A stretch of DNA of 64,000 nt. It comes from Thiomicrorhabdus sp. Milos-T2. Lineage in GTDB: Bacteria > Pseudomonadota > Gammaproteobacteria > Thiomicrospirales > Thiomicrospiraceae. Below are positions 17,931 to 26,708 of this stretch, in pieces. Below the pieces are notes generated by a model, which worked only from the letters and a program-made list of their open reading frames with translations, made no database searches and was not told where the DNA came from. Every line of letters begins with the position of its first letter. Positions within the stretch are counted from its first letter, which is position 1. The stretch is taken from the NCBI RefSeq assembly GCF_000702325.1, contig NZ_KL370891.1:310001-374000 (forward strand), written 5' to 3'. Both the position numbers and the translations under genes were made by a program.

Positions 17931-18833
17931 TTAGCCATTGCTAGTTGTGCTTGTTAGGTGTTGATCAAGTAAGCTTTGAAACTCAGGTAGTTCCAGTAAG
18001 TTTGTAAAAACGGGATCGTCTGTAATTTGTTCGAAACTGCCTTCTGATAACTGGATGTTTTTTTCTAGGTAGTTTAAGGCTTCTGGAATTTTGTTCAGCA
18101 AGGCGTGTGCTCCGGCAAGTTGATAAAATGCATGGGCATTTTCAGGATCAAGCTTCAAAGCATTTTGGCAAAGGTTGATTGCCCATATAGGTTCATTAAT
18201 TTCCAATGCAGCATCGGCCTTGTAGGTTAACGCTTCTACATTTTCCGGATCAATTTCGAGTATTTGGTCGTAAATTGAAATTTTATTGTGACTGGAGTTT
18301 TCTTGAGCGGCTTTGAGCCAAAGTGTATGAATTTCTTGATGTCTTTCAAGTTTATTTTGTGCTTGCAGAATCCCCCTAGATTTTTTATTTAAGGCTTCTT
18401 CCATCTGGTCAAGGCGCTCTTCATAACTTCCTACTATGGCATTTACTTTTGAATCAGCTAAATGATGAATCTTGTCTTTGATATCTCGAATGGAGGTCCA
18501 ACCAAGCATCACTAGCACGGAGCTGACTCCAGCGATAAGATAGAAAAAGTATGTAATTGTATCGGTTGCGTAGCTAGTGACCTTATCAACGGTTCTAATT
18601 TCTCGATCAACCACTTCCTTGGTCAGATTGACCTCAAGTTTATGCATGTCGATGCGTAGTGCTTTAACTTCATCAACCAAGTATCGTTCAATAAAAGGGT
18701 TGTATAAAGGCTTTTTCAACTGATTAATATGTGCTGAAGCTTCTTCATCTGTAACTTGATCATCATTTGATATTGCTTTTATTGGATAAAGTAAACAAAA
18801 GATGATGAACAGCGTTGTGCTTAATGAGCGCAT
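17931..18833 (-). CDS. Membrane-anchored TPR protein in the ectoine operon (function unknown)
   Basis: A 300-residue protein. A signal peptide spans about residues 1-21. A charged coiled-coil region (about 45-85) leads to one membrane helix (TITYFFYLIAGVSSVLVMLGW, about 92-112). A second coiled coil follows (about 120-165), then at least two TPR units near 185-265 (IDPENVEALTYKADAALEI; LDPENAHAFYQLAGAHALL). The start overlaps the end of the aspartokinase gene by 13 bases, so the two are co-translated. I do not recognise a named family. The context suggests a role tied to ectoine synthesis or osmotic sensing, but this is inference only. Confidence 0.8.
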   Translation of the reverse strand: MRSLSTTLFIIFCLLYPIKAISNDDQVTDEEASAHINQLKKPLYNPFIERYLVDEVKALRIDMHKLEVNLTKEVVDREIRTVDKVTSYATDTITYFFYLIAGVSSVLVMLGWTSIRDIKDKIHHLADSKVNAIVGSYEERLDQMEEALNKKSRGILQAQNKLERHQEIHTLWLKAAQENSSHNKISIYDQILEIDPENVEALTYKADAALEINEPIWAINLCQNALKLDPENAHAFYQLAGAHALLNKIPEALNYLEKNIQLSEGSFEQITDDPVFTNLLELPEFQSLLDQHLTSTTSNG

Positions 18834-20263
18834 ATGGCGTTCCCATGGTTGTGAACTTCAATTAGACTTTGGTGAAGGGCTTTTATTGATATTTCATAAT
18901 CCGCTTCATTCACAAAAAACTGCATTTCTACTTGGCGTGTATTCTGATGAATAGCTTCGATATTGATTCCATTTTCATACAGGGTACTGACAGCATTGTT
19001 CAAGAAACCTTTAATGCGCATGTCACTTCCCATGGCTGAAACCAGAGAAACTTTGCTGTTCTGTATCGATGCATTGGGTAGTTTTTCTTGTAACTGTTTG
19101 GTTAAACGATTCACTTTTTTCAAAGAGGCATCGACAAAAATGGTGATAGTGTTTGCATTAAAGTCTTTATTGATGACTTTGCATTTTAGACGATTAGAAA
19201 TTTCGAGCAGTTGTTGTTCATAAAAAACTCGATTACCCATCATATCTTGGTCAAAAATTTCTACGGCTAATAAACGTTGCATACCGGCAATAATCTCAAC
19301 CTGGGGCGCTTCACTCTTATAATCTTCTGTAATGAGTGTTCCGTGGTGTTCAGGATCAAATGTGTTTTTAATGCGTAAAGGTATTTGCTGTTTTCTTAAG
19401 CCTTGAGCTGCACTAGGATGGATGGCCTCCATGCCTAAGTTTGCAAGTTGATCAGCTATGTCATAATTGGTTTTACCAATAGGGACAACTTGTTCTTCAC
19501 CTACTAATCGTGGATCTGCACTGCTTAGATGGTATTCTTTATGAATAACCGCTTCTGAAGCCTTTAATTTGACGGCAATTCGACTAAAGGTCATTTCACT
19601 GTAACCACGGTCATAGGTTTGCATGAGGTTTTCAGAACAGTGTGTGTAGCCCGTTACAATCGGAAGAGTTTGGCTGAGGTCAATTTCAGAAAAATGAATT
19701 GATATCATTTCATCTAATGAAAGTGGGTTTTCAGTTTGCCAACCAGTCAAATCAACAAATTGGGTATTGATGCCTTCGGACTTTAAAAGATGCGTTAAAT
19801 TCCAAGCGCTGTGTGCTTCCCCAAGGCTTGCGAGGAGCTCTCGAACGGTTAGTAGATGGCTTTCGAGCGAAAAATGACCATGACGACATAGGTTTTGTAA
19901 GTAGTTTAATAATTGCTCGGTCTCTGCAATTCGCTTGTTAATAAAGTGATTAGCTTGAAACGCCATATCCGAATCGTCAAAAAAGTTAGCGTTGATATGA
20001 TTTAGCTTTTGGCCGAGATCTTCAAGTGCAACTTGCCAGTCTGCATCTGTATCATCATTTGCAAATAGTCCATATACGCCTGGTTTTCCAGACTTTTTAT
20101 GCTCTAAAAGATCATCTGTTACACCGCCATAAGCGGATACTACGAAAATTCGATTATAAGGGTTTTCTGGTAAGAGCATGATGTTATCACGTACGGCTTG
20201 ATATTGACTCATTGAGGTGCCACCGATTTTCTCGACACTGAGTTTATTGTTTCTGTTGGACAT
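18821..20263 (-). CDS. ask: Ectoine-specific aspartate kinase (Ask_ect)
   Basis: A 480-residue aspartokinase that phosphorylates aspartate to feed ectoine synthesis. It starts with the kinase motif VEKIGGTSM and contains RIFVVSAYGGVTDDLLEHKK, typical of the Ask_ect subgroup, plus GYSEMTFSRIAVKLKASEAVIHKEY. Two C-terminal ACT domains cover about residues 330-475. A feedback-resistant form clustered with ectABC is known from other halophiles. It is separated from ectC by a 72-base gap with a terminator-like hairpin, so its expression may be lower than that of ectABC. Confidence 0.93.
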   Translation of the reverse strand: MSNRNNKLSVEKIGGTSMSQYQAVRDNIMLLPENPYNRIFVVSAYGGVTDDLLEHKKSGKPGVYGLFANDDTDADWQVALEDLGQKLNHINANFFDDSDMAFQANHFINKRIAETEQLLNYLQNLCRHGHFSLESHLLTVRELLASLGEAHSAWNLTHLLKSEGINTQFVDLTGWQTENPLSLDEMISIHFSEIDLSQTLPIVTGYTHCSENLMQTYDRGYSEMTFSRIAVKLKASEAVIHKEYHLSSADPRLVGEEQVVPIGKTNYDIADQLANLGMEAIHPSAAQGLRKQQIPLRIKNTFDPEHHGTLITEDYKSEAPQVEIIAGMQRLLAVEIFDQDMMGNRVFYEQQLLEISNRLKCKVINKDFNANTITIFVDASLKKVNRLTKQLQEKLPNASIQNSKVSLVSAMGSDMRIKGFLNNAVSTLYENGINIEAIHQNTRQVEMQFFVNEADYEISIKALHQSLIEVHNHGNAICAH

Positions 20264-20286
20264 TTATATTCTTAATATAGTTCATG

Positions 20287-20313
20287 AAATAAAAGGCCTC
20301 ATGATTTGAGGCC
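20287..20313 (-). terminator. Intercistronic hairpin between ectC and ask
   Basis: GGCCTCA and TGAGGCC pair around a 5-base loop, and on the transcribed minus strand the hairpin is followed by TTTTATTT. It looks like a terminator or attenuator that lets only part of the ectABC transcription reach ask and the TPR gene. Confidence 0.7.
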
Positions 20314-20335
20314 ATTATCTACTTTGCAGTCAACC

Positions 20336-20728
20336 TTATTCTGGCAGGTTGTAAGAGCCATCTTTGTCATGGGTTTCACGACCCGTCACTGGCGGGTTGA
20401 AAACACAAACCATACGCATCTGAACCCCTTTGTTGGCACTTAGAATATGCTGGTCATTCTCATTTAAAGCATAAACGGTACCTTCCTTTATTGGGTGGGT
20501 AATCCCAGTCGTTTTATCATATATTTGACCTTCACCTTCAATGCAGTAGACAGCTTCTAAATGGTTTTTATACCAAAGGTGTAAATCTTCATTTGGTTTG
20601 ATTAGTGTGTCATGTAGCGAGAATCCCATACCATCTTTGGCTAACAATAAACGACGGCTATTCCATTGTTGGCTGTCAACATCGGCTTCTGTTCCAATAA
20701 TGTCATCATATAAGTTACGAACAATCAT
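20336..20728 (-). CDS. ectC: L-ectoine synthase
   Basis: A 130-residue cupin that cyclises N-gamma-acetyl-diaminobutyrate to ectoine. It starts MIVRNLYDDIIGTEADV and has the cupin residues in LHLWYKNHLEAVYCIEGEGQIYD and LNENDQHIL, with FNPPVTGRETHDKDGSY near the end. It matches the family length. It starts one base after the ectB stop and is the third gene of the operon. Confidence 0.97.
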   Translation of the reverse strand: MIVRNLYDDIIGTEADVDSQQWNSRRLLLAKDGMGFSLHDTLIKPNEDLHLWYKNHLEAVYCIEGEGQIYDKTTGITHPIKEGTVYALNENDQHILSANKGVQMRMVCVFNPPVTGRETHDKDGSYNLPE

Positions 20729-20729
20729 T

Positions 20730-21992
20730 TTATACTTCCTGTGTAATTACTTTTTTAATCGCATTTTGAAGAATATCAAAGCCTTCATTAATTAATTCTT
20801 CAGAAATAACTAATGGCCCTAGGAACTTAATTACTTCGCTATCGGCTCCAGCGGTTTCAATGACCAATCCATTATCAAAAGCGGTTGAACAAATAGCCGA
20901 TGTTAGTTCTGGTTTTTTAAACTCCATACCCCAAATAAAACCGTGGCCACGAATTTCACGAATTAGGTTTGGAAAGGCTAGAGCAATCTCTTCCATACGT
21001 TTTTGAACAATTTTAGATTTAGCTTTGGTTTGCTTAACCAGTTCATCATCTGCCCAATATTTTTTAAGTGCGGCGGTTTGTGCAACAAAGGCCAGGTTGT
21101 TTCCACGGAAAGTTCCAGAATGCTCGCCAGGACTCCATTTGTCTAGTTCTGGTTTCATTAAAACTAAAGACATTGGATGACCCGCACCAATTGATTTGGA
21201 TAGGGTGACAATATCAGGTACAACACCTGCACGTTCAAAACTAAAAAACTCACCAGAGCGACCGTTGCCAACTTGAATATCATCAACAATCATTAAGATA
21301 TCGAAATCATCACAGATTTTACGTAGGGACTGTAGCCATTCTTCTCCCGCTACGTTAATCCCTCCTTCAGCTTGAATTGTTTCTAAAACAATTGCCGCAG
21401 GGAGTTCTGTTCCAGAAGAGTCATCTTCAATAATTTTACGTAGGTAAGCCATCGTATCGACTTTGTCGCCTAGGTAGTTGTGAAATGGTACTTGGTAGGT
21501 ATAACCAGGTACACCGTAGTTGTCATCATGATAATAACTGTTACCGGTAATGCTTAAAGATCCCATCGACATGCCATGGAAACCATTGGTAAAAGACATA
21601 ACTTGTTTACGGCCTTTTACTTTACGTGCGATTTTAAGAGCAGTTTCAATTGCGTTAGTGCCAGTAGGTCCTACAAATTGTAATTTATAATCTAATTCAC
21701 GAGGTTTTAGAATGATATTCACAAAGGTTTCTATAAAGTCACGCTTGGCAACGGTAGCCATATCTAAGGCGTGACTGATACCATTATTTTGTAAATATTC
21801 GATAACGGCGTTATTAATAACCTCATTATTGTGACCGTAGTTTAATGCGCCAGCTCCTGCAAAGAAATCGATATATCGCTTGCCACCTTCATCCCAGATT
21901 TCAGCCATTTTAGCTGTGCTAAACACTGTTGGAAAAGAACGTACATAACCTCGTACTTCAGATTCGTATTCATTGAAAATTGATAAAGACAT
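20730..21992 (-). CDS. ectB: Diaminobutyrate-2-oxoglutarate transaminase
   Basis: A 420-residue class III aminotransferase converting aspartate semialdehyde to L-2,4-diaminobutyrate, the first committed ectoine step. Visible are FNEYESEVRGYVRSFPTVF at the start, FVGPTGTNAIETALKIARK (cofactor phosphate site), IVDDIQVGNGRSGEFFSFE (PLP aspartate) and TLSKSIGAGHPMSLVL with the PLP lysine. It is 17 bases from ectA. Confidence 0.97.
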   Translation of the reverse strand: MSLSIFNEYESEVRGYVRSFPTVFSTAKMAEIWDEGGKRYIDFFAGAGALNYGHNNEVINNAVIEYLQNNGISHALDMATVAKRDFIETFVNIILKPRELDYKLQFVGPTGTNAIETALKIARKVKGRKQVMSFTNGFHGMSMGSLSITGNSYYHDDNYGVPGYTYQVPFHNYLGDKVDTMAYLRKIIEDDSSGTELPAAIVLETIQAEGGINVAGEEWLQSLRKICDDFDILMIVDDIQVGNGRSGEFFSFERAGVVPDIVTLSKSIGAGHPMSLVLMKPELDKWSPGEHSGTFRGNNLAFVAQTAALKKYWADDELVKQTKAKSKIVQKRMEEIALAFPNLIREIRGHGFIWGMEFKKPELTSAICSTAFDNGLVIETAGADSEVIKFLGPLVISEELINEGFDILQNAIKKVITQEV

Positions 21993-22009
21993 CTTTGTCT
22001 CCTTTTATT

Positions 22010-22540
22010 TTAAAATAGGGTATTGATTAAGTTTTGGTTGTAAGGAGCACGTAAGCTATAAAGTTCTTCTGCTTCATGCCCTAAGTCTCCAAAGTGCTTT
22101 TCTTCAAGAAAATTTTCAACACTCACCGTTAAACGGTATTGCTCAGCAAAACTTTTAAACAGGTTTTGTGATGCTTTGTTGGATGGACTTATCGTGCAAC
22201 AAATCTCAGTTACAGTCGGTCTACGTTCTTGGTTTTTAACCAAGTGATAGAGTAGTTGTCTGCCTAAACCTTGGCCTCTGGCCTTTTCAGCAACGGCTAC
22301 TTGCCAAACAAATAGGCTGTCTTTTTCATCTGGACGGAAGTAGGCGGAAATAAAGCCGATGACTTCCTCATTTTGCACAGCAAGCACACAAGTATCTGCA
22401 AAGTGGGTTGCTTGTAAAAAATAGAGATAGCTAGAGTTTAAGTCTAGAGGTGGGGATTCTTTAATAAGTTCGTATATTTCAGCGCCATCATTAATAGTGG
22501 GCTTTCTAAATGTAATTAAGTTTTTATTATCAGGGTCCAT
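22010..22540 (-). CDS. ectA: Diaminobutyrate acetyltransferase
   Basis: A 176-residue GNAT-fold enzyme that acetylates diaminobutyrate at the gamma amino group. It starts with the EctA pattern FRKPTINDGAEIYELIKESPPLDLNSSYLYF and has the acetyl-CoA loop ARGQGLGRQLL. It is the first gene of the operon. An upstream 19-base palindrome at 22774 may be the operator. Confidence 0.97.
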   Translation of the reverse strand: MDPDNKNLITFRKPTINDGAEIYELIKESPPLDLNSSYLYFLQATHFADTCVLAVQNEEVIGFISAYFRPDEKDSLFVWQVAVAEKARGQGLGRQLLYHLVKNQERRPTVTEICCTISPSNKASQNLFKSFAEQYRLTVSVENFLEEKHFGDLGHEAEELYSLRAPYNQNLINTLF

Positions 22541-22963
22541 GGTATGTATTTATATTTATAGGGTGTGTTGATTAAATCAACCAATCGCAAGTTCGTTATA
22601 GCGTTAAGTATTAACAAAAATGGATTGTAAGATATGGTGTTCAGTGCTTTTTTAAGGGTGCAAAGAGACCTAGTAAAAAATTCGTACCATACGATTGATT
22701 CCTCGGGACGTATCCTCTGGATTAGACTTGACCTAAATCGGTCTAGAGTAAGAGGGCGCCTAAACGCAAAAGAAATTGTATTTAATACAATTAAATTTAA
22801 GATATTTAATCCAATGGATTTATAAATTCTTTTATATGATAACAAACTAGAGTTATATTTCAAGGCCTAGACTTTTCAGATGCTTGTAAATTAGGCTGAA
22901 GGTGATTGGAAGAGTTTATGGATTTGTGAAGCGTTCTGTACAAGTGGTATAGCTATGACAAGT
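22541..22963. other. Upstream region of the ectoine operon
   Basis: This 423-base non-coding stretch lies between ectA and the palindrome/IS junction. It is AT-rich near the gene and contains one clear dyad at 22774-22792. Short open frames here have no family features. The 1298-bp IS begins at 22975, about 434 bases from the ectA start, so promoter elements further out would have been displaced. Confidence 0.6.
22774..22792. promoter_or_regulatory. Perfect 19-base palindrome upstream of ectA
   Basis: AATTGTATT-T-AATACAATT, about 235 bases upstream of the ectA start. The symmetry suggests a dimeric repressor site, comparable in kind to MarR-type EctR operators of methylotrophs, though no ectR-like gene is in the window. 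Confidence 0.5.
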
Positions 22964-22974
22964 ACCAGGCCTGG

Positions 22975-24272
22975 CACTAGTGTCCGGAATAATATTTCAG
23001 TACCACAATTCATATACCAGCCTCCCATAGCGGAAGTTGGTATTTCTTAAACTCTTCCCGTTGTTGTTTTCGCCTAAAGTATTCACTCTGCTGAATAGGT
23101 CTTTCAAACAACCCATGAGCAAGCCGCCAAAACGTTACTCTCAACGGTTCTGCTGACTTATTTTTCATCTGTTCAAGCTTAATCAATAGATACACAATAA
23201 GGGCTGATAGCACTTGGATACGAACAGCATTACTGTTTTGGCCAATGAAGCTTTTGATTTTGAGGTGTTGTTTAATCCATTTAAAAAATAATTCAATTTG
23301 CCAGCGTTGCTTGTATAGATGGGCAATCTCTTGAGCTGAACGCTCGAAGTCATTGGTAATCAATACCAATTCACCTTTATTATCGTCACGTTTGACAACA
23401 ACACGGCGCATCTGGAATTGACCAAGACGTTTTTTCTGGCTTGAACCACTAAACTCAATGCATTGGTCTTCAAGAATATGAGGGGCTTTTTCATCGAGTT
23501 CGTAGGATTGTATGACGGTAATTGCCGCTCTTTTTTTCAAACGACAGACCAGCTGGATTTTTTGGTCATTGAGCTTTTTCCACCAGAGGTAGTCTAAGTA
23601 CCCTTTATCCATCACATAGGTTGAACCTGGTTCTAAATTCCACTCTCGTGCTTGAGTAATATCAGGAATATTGGCCTGTGTGATTTCAAAACAAACAGGG
23701 ACTTGGTTGGATAGTTCTAGTTGCATATGCAGCTTAAAGCCTGTGACTCGAGAACCTTGTACTGCCCAGTCAAAACCTTTACCGAGCAGTTGAATTGGAG
23801 AAGAGTCTATTAGATAGGTAAAAGCGTGGAGTTCTTTTCGTAATTGTCGATTCACACCAGCCATGAGTTGTTGGCAAAGTGCTTGATAGACATCAGCAGA
23901 GCGTTTACGGTTTGCTTCAGATAATGTGCTGCGTTTCAGCTCTTTTACGCCTAAGTGGTAGTGGTGAGAGGATTGGGCGTTAAACCCTTCAACCAACTGG
24001 CGTAATGATTTAGTGCCACTAAGTTGTGCGTACATCATCGCGACTAATTGATTCCAGCTACTAAACCCTTTGGCGTGTTTGTCGGTTTGATATTGATGAA
24101 CAAGTGATTGAAAAGTGGTACGAATGGGTTTTAAAAATTGGGCAAATCGGGTAGAGTTAAACATAGCCGTAATCTCATTGTTTTTGAAGTCTATTTCGTG
24201 GTGGAAATACTTCTATCCTAGGAGTTACGGCTTTTTTGTCAAGGCTTTTAATATTTATTCCGGACACTAGTG
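22975..24272 (-). mobile_element. IS4-family insertion sequence, 1298 bp, copy 1, in the ACCAGGCCTGGT palindrome
   Basis: Terminal repeats are CACTAGTGTCCGGAATAA and its complement. The flanking duplication is CCAGGCCTGG (22965-22974 and 24273-24282), so the empty site was ACCAGGCCTGGT. The DNA looks the same as copy 2 at 33793. The 10-bp duplication fits IS4-type elements. Because CACTAGTG is itself a palindrome, the exact outer boundary could shift by a few bases. Confidence 0.92.
23010..24164 (-). CDS. IS4-family transposase (1298-bp IS, copy 1)
   Basis: A 384-residue DDE transposase. An N-terminal DUF4372-like region (FSSWNQLVAMMYAQLSGTKSLRQLVEGF) precedes catalytic D residues in YLIDSSPIQLL and YVMDKGYLDYLWW. 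The YREK signature with the catalytic E is in [19 protein letters not shown]. It is intact, and its protein is identical to that of copy 2, so both copies are recent and probably active. Confidence 0.95.
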   Translation of the reverse strand: MFNSTRFAQFLKPIRTTFQSLVHQYQTDKHAKGFSSWNQLVAMMYAQLSGTKSLRQLVEGFNAQSSHHYHLGVKELKRSTLSEANRKRSADVYQALCQQLMAGVNRQLRKELHAFTYLIDSSPIQLLGKGFDWAVQGSRVTGFKLHMQLELSNQVPVCFEITQANIPDITQAREWNLEPGSTYVMDKGYLDYLWWKKLNDQKIQLVCRLKKRAAITVIQSYELDEKAPHILEDQCIEFSGSSQKKRLGQFQMRRVVVKRDDNKGELVLITNDFERSAQEIAHLYKQRWQIELFFKWIKQHLKIKSFIGQNSNAVRIQVLSALIVYLLIKLEQMKNKSAEPLRVTFWRLAHGLFERPIQQSEYFRRKQQREEFKKYQLPLWEAGI

Positions 24273-24288
24273 CCAGGCCTGGTAACTT

Positions 24289-25659
24289 TTATTGAGCCTT
24301 ATTGGCTGTTTGGTCATTGTCTAAAACTTGCAATAATAGTTGAAACTGTAAGTTATTTTTAAGCAGTGAGCGTCCCGCTTTAATTAATTTGGTAATTTCT
24401 GGTTCAGTAAGCGTTAAGCTGGTTGGAATGAGGTTGAATTCCGCTCGTTCTTCATTACTGGGAAGTTGGTCGAAGTTGAGTTTAATAAAATGAGGCACGA
24501 CCTTTTGAGTGGCTGTAGAAAGTTCTTTACCCCATTTTTCTAAGCTTTTTTCAAACAATTGCAGTGTAGCAATATTGTAGCGATGAATTTGAATGTCAGT
24601 CACCGCATCCATGCTTTGCTGAATACTTGGGCTTTCGTTGGTTAATCGTATTGATTTAGTGGATTGGGTTGATGCGTCTACAGCAATTACCGCAATGTGT
24701 TTCACATTATGTTTACCCACTTTTTTCATAAAAGCGTTGGCCCCACCAGAAAGTTCAATCGCTTCATAAATCGCTCTTAACCCTAAATTATCACTAATCC
24801 CACCGTCTACTAAATGTAGGTAGGGATAAACCGTATTGGTGTAACTTTTTAAGCCGCTAATGGTCTGCTGGAGTTCATAATTAGTTTTAGAGATATTAGC
24901 TAATTTTTTAAGCCTTTGGTTAACGTTATTATTGCAGGGGTAGTAGTTTTTGAGAACAACAGGATTAAAAACAACTGGCACAGCAGAAGAGGCGGTAACC
25001 GCTTTTGCTAAAGGAAAATCATTAATGTTTGAGCAGATTAGGTCAAAGTAATCCTGTGTAAAAGAGAAGCGAACTCCATTGCTTAAATCTGTGGCATTAA
25101 TGAGTATTAAAGGTCTATTTGGTTTATTTAAATCGGAAAATGTTGCACCTTTAAAGATAGATTGATTATAGAGTTGCACAGCCATCTCGGTGCGTCCGGT
25201 GCTACCAAACCATTGAAAAGGGTTGAGTAAGCCGCTAATTAATTGATACTCAATGTCCTGCTTTAGCATGACTTTTTCAAAGTCATCAAACGTTCGTTTA
25301 CCTTTTAAACCATAGTAAGCTGCAATAAAACTTCCTCCGGAAACAGAGCTAATAATATCGACCTCATCAAGAAGAGAGAGGTTTTTGTGTTGTAAACGAA
25401 TCGTTGTTTCATTTAGCTCTTGCAACACGCCATAAGCCAAAGCGGCAGCTCGAGTTCCACCTCCTGAAAAAGTTAAAACTAATGCAATATCCCCTTGTGG
25501 TTTGTTTTGAATAACCGAACTCATTGAGTATTCATGCTGGGAGGGGGTTAAGTTTTTTTTGTATTTGTCGTTACTTATTACGCCAATGGATGAGCACCCT
25601 GCGATTATAAAAAAAAGTAGGGAAATAAAGGTTAGTTTTAAAGCGGTAAAAAGTTGCAA
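24289..25659 (-). CDS. Patatin-like phospholipase lipoprotein
   Basis: A 456-residue lipoprotein. The signal peptide ends in a lipobox IAGC (Cys22). The patatin fold has the oxyanion loop SGGGTRAAALAYGVL (about residues 65-79), the nucleophile elbow SVSGGSF (GxSxG-type, Ser about 109) and the catalytic Asp in VDGGISDNLGLRA. It would hydrolyse acyl lipids in the envelope. The start codon appears to be TTG at 25659, since no ATG precedes the signal peptide; CCAGG lies upstream. The stop is six bases from the palindrome repeat flanking the IS. Confidence 0.88.
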   Translation of the reverse strand: MQLFTALKLTFISLLFFIIAGCSSIGVISNDKYKKNLTPSQHEYSMSSVIQNKPQGDIALVLTFSGGGTRAAALAYGVLQELNETTIRLQHKNLSLLDEVDIISSVSGGSFIAAYYGLKGKRTFDDFEKVMLKQDIEYQLISGLLNPFQWFGSTGRTEMAVQLYNQSIFKGATFSDLNKPNRPLILINATDLSNGVRFSFTQDYFDLICSNINDFPLAKAVTASSAVPVVFNPVVLKNYYPCNNNVNQRLKKLANISKTNYELQQTISGLKSYTNTVYPYLHLVDGGISDNLGLRAIYEAIELSGGANAFMKKVGKHNVKHIAVIAVDASTQSTKSIRLTNESPSIQQSMDAVTDIQIHRYNIATLQLFEKSLEKWGKELSTATQKVVPHFIKLNFDQLPSNEERAEFNLIPTSLTLTEPEITKLIKAGRSLLKNNLQFQLLLQVLDNDQTANKAQ

Positions 25660-25814
25660 AATATTTAGCCTGGTAAAAGTTTTTTACATCTTATCATGAC
25701 TTTTATGCGTGTAGTTTTTGTTAGAAAGTCGTTTTGTAAAAAATGTCATTAATTTTAATTTAATGCTTCATTAATTTGCGTTTTGGTCGATACCTTACTT
25801 AGAGGTATCCTAGG

Positions 25815-26432
25815 ATGAGAAATAACAAGCCGGTTGCTCCTGCTGTAAGGTATTTTTTTAAACGTTTAGAAAAACGTTATGAGCAAATTCAACAAGCGAT
25901 TAAAGCCGAAGCCTTTTCCAAACAAGAAGTTGAGTTTGATAAGGTTGAGGGGTTTTTTAGACAAATCATGACTCAGAATATTTTTATACATACTGTTGGG
26001 TTAAATGGTAAGCATGAGTCTACGATTTTATCTAAAGCCATTTTTAGTATGAATAGGGTTGTGAGACTTTATTACAGTACGAGTTTTGATGAAAATAATA
26101 GTGGTTTTCTTAGAATAAGGCCGGATAACGATATGCAAGCGATTGTTGTAGAGCGATTGCATGGTTATCGACCTAAGGCTGAAGTTTTATATGTTGGTAA
26201 ACAGCAATGTCATGTTATTCGTTTTATGGTTCGCTGGTTAATTCGTCGAGTTGACTGGGATAAAACTAAGTTAAATAACTTAGATTTATATAAACGTTTT
26301 CTTGAAGAACAAAAGTTAGAGCTTGAAGAGCAAATTGCTGAAGCGGCTGCAAGGCAAGAGGAGGAAGAGATTCAAAGAGCTTTAGCAAAACATCAAACGG
26401 GTAACAAAGTAAGAAAAATTCACGCAACGTAG
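25815..26432 (+). CDS. Conserved-looking protein of unknown function
   Basis: A 205-residue basic protein with no signal peptide or membrane helix. Helical N-terminus (FFKRLEKRYEQIQQAIKAEAF), a central mixed region (MNRVVRLYYSTSFDENNSGFLRI...), then a long charged helix rich in Glu/Gln (LEEQKLELEEQIAEAAARQEEEEIQRALAKHQ) likely to form a coiled coil. I do not recognise the family. A 159-bp foldback element inserted at its TAG stop (26430-26432), which lies inside the target duplication. Confidence 0.7.
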   Translation: MRNNKPVAPAVRYFFKRLEKRYEQIQQAIKAEAFSKQEVEFDKVEGFFRQIMTQNIFIHTVGLNGKHESTILSKAIFSMNRVVRLYYSTSFDENNSGFLRIRPDNDMQAIVVERLHGYRPKAEVLYVGKQQCHVIRFMVRWLIRRVDWDKTKLNNLDLYKRFLEEQKLELEEQIAEAAARQEEEEIQRALAKHQTGNKVRKIHAT

Positions 26433-26433
26433 T

Positions 26434-26592
26434 GAGACCTTTGCACGAGAGTATGCACGAGTAAAAATGGTTAAAATTCACCTGATTTTTGTTGAAAAAC
26501 TTGCGAATAGCTAGCTATTCCCTGCGTTTTCCGCCTCAATCAGGCAAATTTTCACTCATTTTTCTTTCGTACCTATCTCGTGCAAAGGTCTC
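26434..26592. repeat. 159-bp foldback element, copy 2 (inverted orientation)
   Basis: Same length and ends as the copy at 8324 but inserted the other way round. The flanking duplication is GTAGT on the left and ATAGT on the right (four of five bases). The left duplication contains the stop codon of the preceding gene. Confidence 0.88.
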
Positions 26593-26641
26593 ATAGTGAA
26601 TTAAAAACGTAGTGAATTAAAGGTGAGTAACACCCTGAAAC

Positions 26642-26671
26642 AAAAAACCCTGTTTAAATCAGGGCTTTTTT
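26642..26671. terminator. Bidirectional terminator between the unknown gene and ispB
   Basis: AAAAAACCCTG and CAGGGCTTTTTT pair around TTTAAAT. The A and T runs on both sides suit termination on either strand for the two converging genes. Confidence 0.8.
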
Positions 26672-26708
26672 GTAGGTTGCTGTAGTGATTGTAAATAGCA
26701 TACAAAGC

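Noticed and set aside
22516-22863. A 115-residue minus-strand ORF and an opposite 63-residue ORF upstream of ectA
   Set aside because: Low-complexity AT-rich translation with no ribosome site or domain; the region reads as promoter DNA with a dyad.
22964-24283. ACCAGGCCTGG as part of the 1298-bp IS ends
   Set aside because: Intact palindromes exist at eight other places without any IS, and flanking bases differ; target duplication explains the data better.
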